Shown piece after piece: positions 35,346-43,732 of a DNA stretch of 64,000 nucleotides. The DNA comes from [Clostridium] celerecrescens 18A (lineage in GTDB: Bacteria; Bacillota; Clostridia; Lachnospirales; Lachnospiraceae). The first letter of the stretch is position 1. Every line of letters starts with the position of its first letter. Below the pieces are notes generated by a model. The model did not search any database. It saw only the letters and a list, made by a program, of their open reading frames with translations, and was not told where the DNA came from. The stretch covers positions 1,178,001 through 1,242,000 of the forward strand of contig NZ_PGET01000001.1 of assembly GCF_002797975.1 (NCBI RefSeq), read 5' to 3'. The position numbers and the translations under genes were made by a program.

Positions 35346-36239
35346 ATGAAAAAGTCACTTTATGTATTTTCAGCTGCACTGGTTGCAGCAGCAGCGCTGA
35401 CAGCATGCGCAGGAAGTAAGGAAGCACCCGCAACACCTACAGCAACCCAGGCTGCATCCTCAGAGGAAACAAAAGCAGAAGAAACAACGGCAGCTGAAAC
35501 GACCGGCCAGCTGGAGAAGATCATTGTCGGAGCAACTCCGGCACCTCATGCAGAGATTTTAAATGCTGCAAAGGATATTTTAAAAGAAAAAGGCTATGAG
35601 CTGGTAGTCAAGGAATATACGGATTATGTGCAGCCAAACATGGCTCTTGAATCCGGAGACTTAGATGCCAACTATTTCCAGCACAAGCCATATCTGGATC
35701 AGTTCAATGAGCAGAAAGGAACCGACCTTGTAAGTGCGGCAGCCATTCACTATGAGCCCTTCGGCATCTACGCAGGAAAGACAGATGCTATTGATAAGCT
35801 TCCCGACGGAGCTCAGATCGCAGTTCCTAATGATGTTTCCAACGAAGCAAGAGCTCTTCTTTTACTGGCAGACCAGGGGCTGATCGGATTAAAGGAAGGC
35901 GTTGAACTGGATGCAACCAAGAATGATATTGTAAAGAACGATAAGAATTTTAAGATCGTTGAAGTAGAAGCTGCTCAGCTTCCCCGTTCCTTAGGCGATG
36001 TAGATGTGGCTGTTATCAATGGAAACTACGCCATTGAGGCAGGCTTAAAGGTATCCGATGCACTGGCTGTGGAGGATGCAAATTCTGTGGCAGCAACCCT
36101 TTACAGTAATATTATTGCAGTTCGTGCAGGCGAGGAAAGCAGCGAGAAGACCAAAGCTCTTGTTGAGGCTTTAACAAGCGATACTGTTAAAAAGTTTATC
36201 GAAGACACTTACGAAGGTGCGGTAGTTCCTTCTTTCTAA
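35346..36239 (+). CDS. metQ: Methionine-binding lipoprotein MetQ
   Basis: 297 residues of the NlpA family. A lipoprotein signal peptide ends at LTACAGS (lipid-modified Cys about 21), followed by a Thr/Glu-rich linker. Family motifs: IIVGATPAPHAEIL, DYVQPNMALESGDLDANYFQHKPYLD and VAVINGNYAIEAGL. It captures methionine at the cell surface for MetNI. AAGGAGG precedes the ATG; a terminator follows. Confidence 0.95.
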   Translation: MKKSLYVFSAALVAAAALTACAGSKEAPATPTATQAASSEETKAEETTAAETTGQLEKIIVGATPAPHAEILNAAKDILKEKGYELVVKEYTDYVQPNMALESGDLDANYFQHKPYLDQFNEQKGTDLVSAAAIHYEPFGIYAGKTDAIDKLPDGAQIAVPNDVSNEARALLLLADQGLIGLKEGVELDATKNDIVKNDKNFKIVEVEAAQLPRSLGDVDVAVINGNYAIEAGLKVSDALAVEDANSVAATLYSNIIAVRAGEESSEKTKALVEALTSDTVKKFIEDTYEGAVVPSF

Positions 36240-36265
36240 ACAGGGACTTCTTTATAAAATAAATA

Positions 36266-36316
36266 AAAGGCCGTTATGGAGATTGCATAAAGCAGCTTCC
36301 ATATCGGTCTTTTTTG
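36266..36316 (+). terminator. Rho-independent terminator of metNIQ
   Basis: GGCCGTTATGGAG pairs with CTTCCATATCGGTC across a 14-base loop and is followed by TTTTTT. It separates metQ from the convergent pseudo-ATPase gene. Confidence 0.88.
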
Positions 36317-36349
36317 TTTGAAATGCTAGTTTAACAAAATGCCGCCAGC

Positions 36350-37759
36350 TTACTCATTGTCTCTTCCGGCATACTCCTGTATGGAATCCAGCGAAAGGAT
36401 CAGATGACGCTCCGCCAGAGGATATATCTTTTCAAAGTCACATGTAATGATGCAAACAGTATTTCCTCTTCTGGCAATGCGCTGCAGGGATTTCTTCAGC
36501 ATATGCAGGGTGTCATAATCAATATATTTTTCCGGATAGATGCAGAAGATGATTTTCTTTCGCAGAAGCTCTAGCCGGTATAAGTATATGGCTAGTTTTT
36601 CCTTCTTGGGGAGGTTCCGGCAGGAGGAACGGGGGATAAATCCTTCTTCCTCATATTCTTTTAGGAAAGTCTGTTCCACATACTGCATTCTGGCCCGTTT
36701 TAGGATGCCCAGGGGCCCGGCCAGCTTCCTGTAGCTGCCGATGCATATATTATCTCTGGAGGACAGTGTTTCGAAGATACAGTCCTCCAGATCAAATCCG
36801 GCAAATACAAAGGAGGCGCAGCTCTCTGCCTTGACGGGCCGTTCATAGACACTGATGGAGCCGGAGGCCAGATCCCGGGGATGAGAGAGGAGAGCCAGCA
36901 GTTGGGTTGAGGCGTTGCGGAATAAGTCAAAGATCGCAACGATCCCGCCTTCATGAAGTTCAAAGGAAATGTGCTTTAAGGAACCGTAACAGAGTCCGTC
37001 CGCTTTTATCGCCACCACCGGGGATTCGTGGGTAGAAGACTCCGTGTAAGCCAGTGGTCGGTTGTACAGTCTGGAGATATCAATGGCATTTCTTTTTTCA
37101 TTGTATATCCATTTTACCATTCGATGGTCGTCCATAAAGTAAATGCGGTCTGAAAAGAGCTGAAGCTGGTATATATCACAGGATGTTATAAGGAATGATA
37201 CCTTTTTTTCTTTCAGATACTGATACATTCTGGAGAACTGCGGGTCCTGAAAGAAGGTCAGAGGAATGTCATCCAGGATGATCAGCCTGGCTCCCAGGAT
37301 ATATGCCTTTAGTATTTCCACCAGACATTGCTCTGACCTTGTAAGATGATTTACCTGCACATGGGGAGGGATCGTAAGCTTCATTTCCCTCATGTAATTC
37401 TGCGCCTCATGGAGGATAAGCTTTCTATGCATGAGAAAGGCTCTCCGCTTATGGCGCCGGATGATGAACACATTTTCCGCCACTGAGAGAGAGGGGATCA
37501 GGGAGCTGTGCCTTTGCACCAGGGTAACGTGGGAGGCCAGAGCCTGACAGGTAACAGGAGACTCTTCGTAGTAGAATCTGCCGCTGTCCGGAATCTCCTG
37601 TCCGGACAGGATAAGGGAAAGCAGAGTCTTTCCGGAGTCATGAAGCCCCATGAGTCCAATAATTTCACCTTTATATTGATACATAGTCAGATGGTCTATG
37701 AGCATGGTATTGTCCTTGCGCAAACATAGGTCCTGTATCCGGTACAGTTCATCAGGCAT
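36350..37759 (-). CDS. Degenerate RbsA/MglA-like double ABC ATPase domain protein (likely pseudo-ATPase)
   Basis: 469 residues with two ABC domains in the RbsA layout. Domain 1 keeps a Walker A (GLMGLHDSGKTLL), but its signature is LTRSEQ and its Walker B is LIILDDIP, with Asp in place of the catalytic Glu. Domain 2 has no Walker A lysine (AIFDLFRNASTQ), an LPKKEK signature and IIFCIYPEKYID where LILDEPTRGID is expected. The frame is intact over the full length, so this looks like selection for a non-hydrolytic role, not decay. It starts inside the stop of the kinase gene (ATG 37759 after GGAGG). The nearest RbsC/RbsB pair is 10 kb away. Confidence 0.82.
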   Translation of the reverse strand: MPDELYRIQDLCLRKDNTMLIDHLTMYQYKGEIIGLMGLHDSGKTLLSLILSGQEIPDSGRFYYEESPVTCQALASHVTLVQRHSSLIPSLSVAENVFIIRRHKRRAFLMHRKLILHEAQNYMREMKLTIPPHVQVNHLTRSEQCLVEILKAYILGARLIILDDIPLTFFQDPQFSRMYQYLKEKKVSFLITSCDIYQLQLFSDRIYFMDDHRMVKWIYNEKRNAIDISRLYNRPLAYTESSTHESPVVAIKADGLCYGSLKHISFELHEGGIVAIFDLFRNASTQLLALLSHPRDLASGSISVYERPVKAESCASFVFAGFDLEDCIFETLSSRDNICIGSYRKLAGPLGILKRARMQYVEQTFLKEYEEEGFIPRSSCRNLPKKEKLAIYLYRLELLRKKIIFCIYPEKYIDYDTLHMLKKSLQRIARRGNTVCIITCDFEKIYPLAERHLILSLDSIQEYAGRDNE

Positions 37760-38555
37760 AGGTATTTCCTCCGGTTTGGGAAAAGTCATCAGATTTCACG
37801 GAGATATAAGGGATGTGAATCTCCACATCGGTTCCCAGGGCAGGTGTGCTGGATACATGGAGCCCGTATCTGTCTCCGAAGACCAGCTTCAGCCGCCTGT
37901 TTACGTTCCACAGGGCAATGCCGGTGCTCCTTTTGCCGTGATTGGGTGAGACATAGTATTCCTGCTTCAGGGAATGGTTCAGCATCTTAAGGGTATCGGA
38001 ATCGATCCCTTTTCCATTATCAGATATGCGGATGTTAATATGCTTTTTGGCAGGGATAATTTCGATGTTGATAACTCCGTTGTCTGCGGATTCTGTAAAG
38101 GCATGTACGATGCTGTTTTCCACTATGGGTTGCAAGGTGAGCTTGGGAATTACCGCATCCATGATGCTGCTCCAGGTATCCGGCAGATCCACATTCAGAC
38201 AGAACCTGTCACGGAAGCGGTATTGCTGGATCTTCATATAATTGTTGATTACATTTACTTCATCGTTCAAAGTGGCAAAGTCGCTTTTCGTGCTGATGCT
38301 GTAACGGAAGAAGTTAGATAGGGCGTAGGTGATATCCGCTATCTCCTGCATGTCGCTTATTACGGCCTGGGCGCGGATGCATTCCAGCGCATTATACAGA
38401 AAATGCGGGTTTATTTGATTTTGCAGGGTAAGAAGTTCGGTCTGCTTCTTTAAGATTTCATTTTCATAGTAACGCGCATTATCCCGGACGGCCTTCAGGC
38501 TGTGTTCCTCTAAAAGCTTTTGTAATTTCTTTTCTGTTAAGAGCTTCATAGTCAT
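37752..38555 (-). CDS. Soluble YesM/LytS-type sensor histidine kinase without membrane or sensor domain
   Basis: About 267 residues. A short N-terminal coiled coil leads straight into the His_kinase domain (LQNQINPHFLYNALECIRAQ, phospho-acceptor His) and a HATPase domain (N box PIVENSIVHAF, G1 ISDNGKGID, G2 GIALWNVNRRL). YesM-type kinases normally have two membrane helices and an outside sensor; none is present here. It follows the response regulator closely and overlaps the pseudo-ATPase gene by 8 bases, so an input from that protein is plausible. I chose ATG 38555 (AAAGGG at 5 bases) over 38570. Confidence 0.88.
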   Translation of the reverse strand: MTMKLLTEKKLQKLLEEHSLKAVRDNARYYENEILKKQTELLTLQNQINPHFLYNALECIRAQAVISDMQEIADITYALSNFFRYSISTKSDFATLNDEVNVINNYMKIQQYRFRDRFCLNVDLPDTWSSIMDAVIPKLTLQPIVENSIVHAFTESADNGVINIEIIPAKKHINIRISDNGKGIDSDTLKMLNHSLKQEYYVSPNHGKRSTGIALWNVNRRLKLVFGDRYGLHVSSTPALGTDVEIHIPYISVKSDDFSQTGGNTYA

Positions 38556-38571
38556 TCTTTCCCTTTGCATG

Positions 38572-40182
38572 TCAACTGTATATTTTTCGGTAATCTTTCG
38601 GCGTAATGCCTACGTATTTTTTAAAAAGCTTACTGAAATAACGGGCATCCTGAAAGCCTGTGGAATATGCAATCTCATTGATGGACAGATTAGAGTCCTT
38701 TAAGAGCTCCCTTGCCTGACCGATCCGGTATGAATTTAAATAGTCAATGAAATTCTCACCGGTCTCCTTTTTAAAGATATTGGAAAGGTAGGCCGGATTT
38801 AAGGTTACTAAAAGCGCTGCATCCTCCAGCCGGATTGGATCCGTGTAATGTTCCTCAATGTATTTGAGGACCATGCGGATGGGGCGGGTGTTCTGAGCCT
38901 GGACGGCCTTGTGGATATTTTCAAATATGTAGGATACAGGTTCCGATACGGCAGCTTTTAAGGCATCTAAAGACAATGCGTTTTCTATGGCGTAGTGAAT
39001 CTGGCCGGATAAGTAGTCGATTGGCAGCTCCTCCTGGTCCAAAGATAAGTCCATGCGTACAAGCATCCGGCATATCTCCCCCAGCATTTCTATGATGTCA
39101 AACAGTGGGAAAAGATTCTTTGGTCTGAAAAACAGCTGATTTAATGTAGCCATGAAATCCGTGATGTTTACGGATTCAATAGCCTTTTTGAACTGCTGTA
39201 AATACAAGCTTTTTTCCACCTCTGTGAGATATGGGACCGGAGGCAGCTTCTTCCGGTACAGGATCTGGCCGCAGCCCGACAATATGCGGTAATAGGCAGC
39301 ATCCATGGCGTCCTTATTGGACTGTCCGAAGGAAGAGATCTTATCATAGGAATCGCCAACACCCACGGTAATCTTAAGTCCGGCAAACAGGTCCAGAAGA
39401 TTACAGGCCTTCTGGTAAAACTCCTGGAGATGATTAAAAAAAGATCCTGCCGCCTGCCGGGGATAATTGATGCCGAGATAGATAGCGCTGCCCTCCATGC
39501 AGGAAAGAACCTGGAAGCAGAAGTCTTCAAATTCCTCATGGAACATGGAGATCAGCTTTTTGTTCAAGGAGCCGATATTGTCCAGATTATCCGCACTCTG
39601 GTTGACGAAGTCCAGCTTGAGGCAGAGGATACAGAACAGTCCGGGTTTAAAGTCTATGCCATATTCACCGATGACCTGCTCCAGCGGGACTGCAGGGTCC
39701 TGGATTTCCCATATAATACGTTTTAAGAAAAAGGATCTGCCGGGATGTTCTGTGTGGATGGCAGGCATAGCCTCACCTGCAGCCTGGGACTGATGTCTAT
39801 TCAATTCTTCCAGGATTTTCTTAAGGGCCTGGTTCAGTTCGTTTTCATTGATGGGTTTCAGAATATAGTCATCAACCGAATATTTCAAGGCGTTGTGGGC
39901 GTATTCAAACTGTTTATAGCCGCTTACGATGATGAAACGGCAGGGAATATTTAAATATCGTGTCTGACGGATCAGCTCAATGCCGTCCATAACAGGCATG
40001 CTGATGTCCGTAATCACGATGGCAGGGCGTATTTCCTGAATCTGCCCAAACAGCTCCTGCCCGTTGTGGGCGCAGCCAGCAAATTCCAACTGCAGCTCAT
40101 CCCATAGGATCATCTTTTTAATCAGCTCGCAGATCAGGAATTCATCGTCGGCTATGAGCACCTTCATTCTTTCACTTATCAC
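38572..40182 (-). CDS. YesN-type response regulator with AraC DNA-binding domain
   Basis: About 536 residues. Receiver domain at 5-125 (KVLIADDEF; phospho-Asp in IVITDISMPVMDGIEL; Lys in DYILKPINENEL), a long middle region of unknown fold, and a C-terminal AraC/XylS pair of helix-turn-helix motifs (LEDAALLVTLNPAYLSNIFK and INEIAYSTGFQDARYFSKLF). Partner of the soluble kinase, transcribed first. It likely activates the divergent sugar transporter and glycosidase genes. GTG at 40182 follows GAAGGGG; an internal ATG at 40167 is the alternative start. Confidence 0.92.
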   Translation of the reverse strand: MISERMKVLIADDEFLICELIKKMILWDELQLEFAGCAHNGQELFGQIQEIRPAIVITDISMPVMDGIELIRQTRYLNIPCRFIIVSGYKQFEYAHNALKYSVDDYILKPINENELNQALKKILEELNRHQSQAAGEAMPAIHTEHPGRSFFLKRIIWEIQDPAVPLEQVIGEYGIDFKPGLFCILCLKLDFVNQSADNLDNIGSLNKKLISMFHEEFEDFCFQVLSCMEGSAIYLGINYPRQAAGSFFNHLQEFYQKACNLLDLFAGLKITVGVGDSYDKISSFGQSNKDAMDAAYYRILSGCGQILYRKKLPPVPYLTEVEKSLYLQQFKKAIESVNITDFMATLNQLFFRPKNLFPLFDIIEMLGEICRMLVRMDLSLDQEELPIDYLSGQIHYAIENALSLDALKAAVSEPVSYIFENIHKAVQAQNTRPIRMVLKYIEEHYTDPIRLEDAALLVTLNPAYLSNIFKKETGENFIDYLNSYRIGQARELLKDSNLSINEIAYSTGFQDARYFSKLFKKYVGITPKDYRKIYS

Positions 40183-40223
40183 AGGACCCCTTCTTTCTCT
40201 TATTAATTTGTCATTAATATTGC

Positions 40224-40252
40224 TTAGCAGAAGTTGCACTTTCTTCTGCTAA
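40224..40252. promoter_or_regulatory. Perfect palindrome 1 in the regulator/transporter intergenic region
   Basis: TTAGCAGAAG and CTTCTGCTAA, exact 10-base inverted copies with a 9-base spacer. Resembles palindrome 2 at 40282-40312 in both sequence and spacer, so both may bind the same dimeric regulator. Confidence 0.55.
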
Positions 40253-40281
40253 AAGGCGGGTGCTTTACCGCCGTAAATCTG

Positions 40282-40312
40282 ATTAAGAGAACATGATTTT
40301 TGTTCTCTTAAT
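40282..40312. promoter_or_regulatory. Perfect palindrome 2 in the regulator/transporter intergenic region
   Basis: ATTAAGAGAAC and GTTCTCTTAAT, exact 11-base inverted copies with a 9-base spacer, centred about 59 bases from palindrome 1. Between them GGCGG/CCGCC forms a third stem; downstream TACCA-AAA-TGGTA (40319-40331) is a smaller one. The rest of 40332-40501 is AT-rich with no gene. Confidence 0.55.
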
Positions 40313-40501
40313 ATAGCATACCAAAATGGTAGTGTAAATGGAGGAATTAGTAAAAATGCATAAAAATTATACTGTAAATATACAAAAATAGAAATATTAC
40401 ACATATTCTAAAAAACGGTGCATTGAAAAAAGCCCCAAACAATCTTATGATAAGTTCCATCAAACACCTGTGAACAGGTTGATCGAGAAAGGAGAAGGAG
40501 T

Positions 40502-41863
40502 ATGAATAAACAGATTCTTGCATGTGTATTGGCAGCGGCTATGGCAGCAGGAGCCCTTGCAGGATGCAGCGGAACTTCCCAAAGTGGCGCAGCAGCGGGG
40601 GGAACGACGGCTTCAAAGGTATCCGATGGGGGAGCGGAGAGCCAGGGAGGTGAGGCAAAGACCGGGGAGAATATCACCCTTACGCTGTGGCATATTGAAA
40701 ATGATGCCAAACGGCAGGAGGTAGTGAAACGCTGTATTGAGAGATTTGAGGCCAGTCATCCCAATGTGAAAGTGGAACAGGTGCCCATGGAGAACGACCC
40801 TTATAAGACCAAGCTTACCACCGCCATGGCAGCCGGACAGGAGCCGGATATATTCATTTCCTGGGGCGGCGGATGGCTCCAGTCCTTTGTAGAAGAGGGA
40901 AAGGTGCTTGATATTGATGAGGACGTGAGAAAAATCTCTGACATCTACCACGAGTCGGCCCTGTCTCTTTTCGAGCTTGAGGGGAAATACTGGGCAGTGC
41001 CCTTCCGGGCAGGCGCGGCTCCTGTGTACTATAATACCGAGATTTATAAGGAACTGGGACTTAAGGTACCGGAGACGGTGGAAGAGCTTGAGGCCAATTG
41101 CGAAGTTATTAAGGAACATGGCATCATCCCCTTTGCCGAGGGTAATTCCAGCCAGTGGCCGGGTGCGCTTACCTTTATATGGCTGTCTCTTAGAGAGGGA
41201 GGCTCCCAGACGTTCCTTGACGCCTATAACCGCACCGGTAATGCTACATTTGAGGACGAGAGCTTTATTAAAGCCGGACAGAGGATTCAGGATTGGGTGA
41301 AAAAAGGATATTACCCCGAAGGCCTCAATGGTATCAACTATGATACCGGAGGATCCAGAATGCTGTTTTACAGCGGTCAGGCAGCTCACATTGTTCAGAC
41401 CAATAGTTTCGTATCCAACTGTAAGTCAGAAAAACCGGATTTCTACGAGAATAATCTGGGGTTGTTCAACTACCCTGTAATAGAAGGCGGCAAAGGAAAG
41501 GCAGACGAGATCTTAGGAGGCGGCAACGGGTATTCCATCTCTGCTTCCTGTAAGAATCCCAAAGAAGCGATGGAACTGGTAAAAGTCCTGACAGATCAGG
41601 AGTATGCCCAGGATATGTCAGATACCGCAGGCATTCTTACCGGAATAAAGGGTGTGGAAATCAAGGACAGCAAGCTGCAGCAGATGGAGGAGCTTCTGGT
41701 TCATGCCTCCTATATGCAGAACTTCTACGATCAGTTCCTGCCAACAGAGCTTGGAAACTTACATAAGCAGACCACCTACGACCTGTTCGGACTCACCACT
41801 ACGCCAGAGCAGGCGGCCGCTGACATGGAAGCACTGGCACAGAAGGATCTGGTTAAGAAATAA
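40502..41863 (+). CDS. Sugar ABC transporter substrate-binding lipoprotein (family 1)
   Basis: 453 residues. A lipoprotein signal peptide ends at LAGCSG (Cys about 22), followed by a Gly/Ser/Ala-rich linker. The rest is a MalE/UgpB-like fold: ITLTLWHIENDAKRQEVV, FEASHPNVKVEQVPM, EPDIFISWGGGWLQSF and YWAVPFRAGAAPVYYNTEIY. It captures an oligosaccharide for the two permeases downstream. No cognate ATPase is encoded nearby; such importers often share one MsmK-type ATPase. AAAGGAGAAGG precedes the ATG. Confidence 0.93.
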   Translation: MNKQILACVLAAAMAAGALAGCSGTSQSGAAAGGTTASKVSDGGAESQGGEAKTGENITLTLWHIENDAKRQEVVKRCIERFEASHPNVKVEQVPMENDPYKTKLTTAMAAGQEPDIFISWGGGWLQSFVEEGKVLDIDEDVRKISDIYHESALSLFELEGKYWAVPFRAGAAPVYYNTEIYKELGLKVPETVEELEANCEVIKEHGIIPFAEGNSSQWPGALTFIWLSLREGGSQTFLDAYNRTGNATFEDESFIKAGQRIQDWVKKGYYPEGLNGINYDTGGSRMLFYSGQAAHIVQTNSFVSNCKSEKPDFYENNLGLFNYPVIEGGKGKADEILGGGNGYSISASCKNPKEAMELVKVLTDQEYAQDMSDTAGILTGIKGVEIKDSKLQQMEELLVHASYMQNFYDQFLPTELGNLHKQTTYDLFGLTTTPEQAAADMEALAQKDLVKK

Positions 41864-41880
41864 TACATGACATGGATGGA

Positions 41881-41919
41881 GAGGGTGTTGCATGGCAGAA
41901 TGCATGTTGCAACGCCCTC
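41881..41919 (+). other. Intercistronic hairpin between binding protein and permease
   Basis: GAGGGTGTTGCA pairs with TGCAACGCCCTC (12 bp, one wobble), with no T run. As in other binding-protein operons, it probably protects the upstream mRNA and lowers permease expression. Confidence 0.65.
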
Positions 41920-41954
41920 ATTCCGGATCGTCCTCTGTGAAAAGGAGTGATTAT

Positions 41955-42827
41955 ATGAGCAAACAAAATAAACATATTGGAATCATAACGCTGTTCGTGC
42001 TTCCGGCCCTGCTGTTTTATGGTACATTTAATGTAGTGGGAATCGTCAGGACATTCATCTACAGCTTTATGGACTGGAAGGGAATCAGCGCCAACAGGAC
42101 TTTTGCAGGATTTGGGAATTACATCGAGCTGTTCGGAGATTCTTTGTTCTGGAATGCTATGTTGAATAACGTAATCCTGGTCATTGTCTCCGTAGCTGTC
42201 CAGCTCCCCGGAGCCTTGCTCTTAGCCCTGCTGATCAACCAGGAGCTTAAGGGAACAAGGTTTTTCCGTACGGTATTTTTTATGCCGATGCTGCTGTCCA
42301 CGGTTGCTACCGGTATCATGTGGATTCTGTTTTATGATCCCTATTTTGGCCTGATAGCCAGTCTCATGCAGAAGCTTGGGTTAAAATGCATTGCTTTTCT
42401 GGAAGGGAGATCATCCATGCCCTCCATTCTGTTCGTCATATGCTGGCAGTTCATTCCCTTCTATATGATTATATTAAAGGCGGGACTGACCAATATACCG
42501 ACGGACATTTATGAGGCGGCCAGGATCGACGGGGCAAATGGTAAGCAGTGTTTCTGGAAAATCACCCTTCCACTGCTTGTTCCGACCCTTCGCTCGGCGG
42601 CGGTCCTGCAGCTGGTGGGATCTTTAAAATACTTTGACTTATTCTATGTCATGATGGGCGGCGCGCCCAACAGGGCGACAGAGCTGATGGCCACCTACAT
42701 GTACAAGAAAGGGTTTACGGAATTCCGCATGGGATATGCCAGCGCCATTGCTGCCAGCATGTTCATTCTGTGTTTTGCCATAGCATGCATGTTCCTTTAT
42801 ATTACGAGAGATAAGGAGGCGGCATAA
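41955..42827 (+). CDS. Sugar ABC transporter permease (MalF type)
   Basis: 290 residues with six membrane helices. EAA loop: YEAARIDGANGKQCFWKITLPLL. Early motif LPALLFYGTFNVVGIVRTF is typical of the MalF/UgpA family. An upstream in-frame ATG (41892) lies in the hairpin region, so the ATG at 41955 after AAAGGAG is chosen. The second permease starts 1 base after its stop. Confidence 0.93.
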   Translation: MSKQNKHIGIITLFVLPALLFYGTFNVVGIVRTFIYSFMDWKGISANRTFAGFGNYIELFGDSLFWNAMLNNVILVIVSVAVQLPGALLLALLINQELKGTRFFRTVFFMPMLLSTVATGIMWILFYDPYFGLIASLMQKLGLKCIAFLEGRSSMPSILFVICWQFIPFYMIILKAGLTNIPTDIYEAARIDGANGKQCFWKITLPLLVPTLRSAAVLQLVGSLKYFDLFYVMMGGAPNRATELMATYMYKKGFTEFRMGYASAIAASMFILCFAIACMFLYITRDKEAA

Positions 42828-42828
42828 T

Positions 42829-43662
42829 ATGGGCGTATTGTTAAAAAGAAAAATAAAGAATACCGTTCTCTACGCAATCAGCATCGTTATTGCACTGATT
42901 ACAGGATTTCCCTTTGTGTTTCTGGTCATCAACAGTTTTAAGGGCATGGGGGAATACTTAACCAATATCTGGAGACTGCCAAAAGAACCGTTTTTCGGAA
43001 ATTATCAGTTGGTCTTAAAACCTGATTTTCTCCGGTATTTCTTAAACAGCGTTGTGGTGTCGGGAGTCAGTGTTTTCATCATTGTGGTCGTATCATCCAT
43101 GATCTCCTTTACCTTTGCAAGGTTAAAATACAGAGGGAGGAATCTGCTTTACTTTGCCATTATCGCGGGAATGATGATCCCGGTACATACGACTCTGATC
43201 CCCACATTCACGCTTTTAAGTAGCATTGGCCTGACGGATACTTTAACCGGCCTTGTGGGTCCTTATGTCAGTTATAACATTCCCATTGCCGTATTCATAC
43301 TGACCCAGTTCTTCCGGGAGATACCCAAGGAGCTGGAGGAAGCGGCCATCATAGACGGCTGCAGCATTGTTGGAACCTTTAAGAATATCATACTTCCGCT
43401 GTCTGGTCCGGCTATCTCCACAATCGTGGTATATACATTTTTGAATATCTGGAATGAATTCATTAATGCCAATGTACTGATCAACAGCACGGGAAAGAAA
43501 ACCCTGCCTTTAGGGATCCGTGAATTCTACGGCATGCAGTCTGTAAATATACCGGCAGTGCTTACCGCTATCCTGATCGGATCGCTTCCGGTCATCCTTT
43601 TGTACTTCTTTGCACAGGAAAAGGTAGTTAACGGATTGACCCAGGGAGCGGTTAAAGGCTGA
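42829..43662 (+). CDS. Sugar ABC transporter permease (MalG type)
   Basis: 277 residues with six membrane helices. EAA loop: LEEAAIIDGCSIVGTFKNII. PLGIREFYGMQ and AQEKVVNGLTQGAVKG at the end are typical of the MalG/UgpE family. Forms the channel with the preceding permease. A 70-base gap follows before the GH3 gene. Confidence 0.94.
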   Translation: MGVLLKRKIKNTVLYAISIVIALITGFPFVFLVINSFKGMGEYLTNIWRLPKEPFFGNYQLVLKPDFLRYFLNSVVVSGVSVFIIVVVSSMISFTFARLKYRGRNLLYFAIIAGMMIPVHTTLIPTFTLLSSIGLTDTLTGLVGPYVSYNIPIAVFILTQFFREIPKELEEAAIIDGCSIVGTFKNIILPLSGPAISTIVVYTFLNIWNEFINANVLINSTGKKTLPLGIREFYGMQSVNIPAVLTAILIGSLPVILLYFFAQEKVVNGLTQGAVKG

Positions 43663-43732
43663 GTGAGCCCGGAAGGGATATATATATGGACAGATCGAAT
43701 GAAATAGATCGTAAGAGAGGAGAGGATTTGAT

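Noticed and set aside
38026..38321. Long frames opposite the histidine kinase, and similar antisense frames in valS, sufB, metN and others
   Set aside because: They lie inside well-supported genes on the other strand, lack ribosome sites and show no protein-family features.
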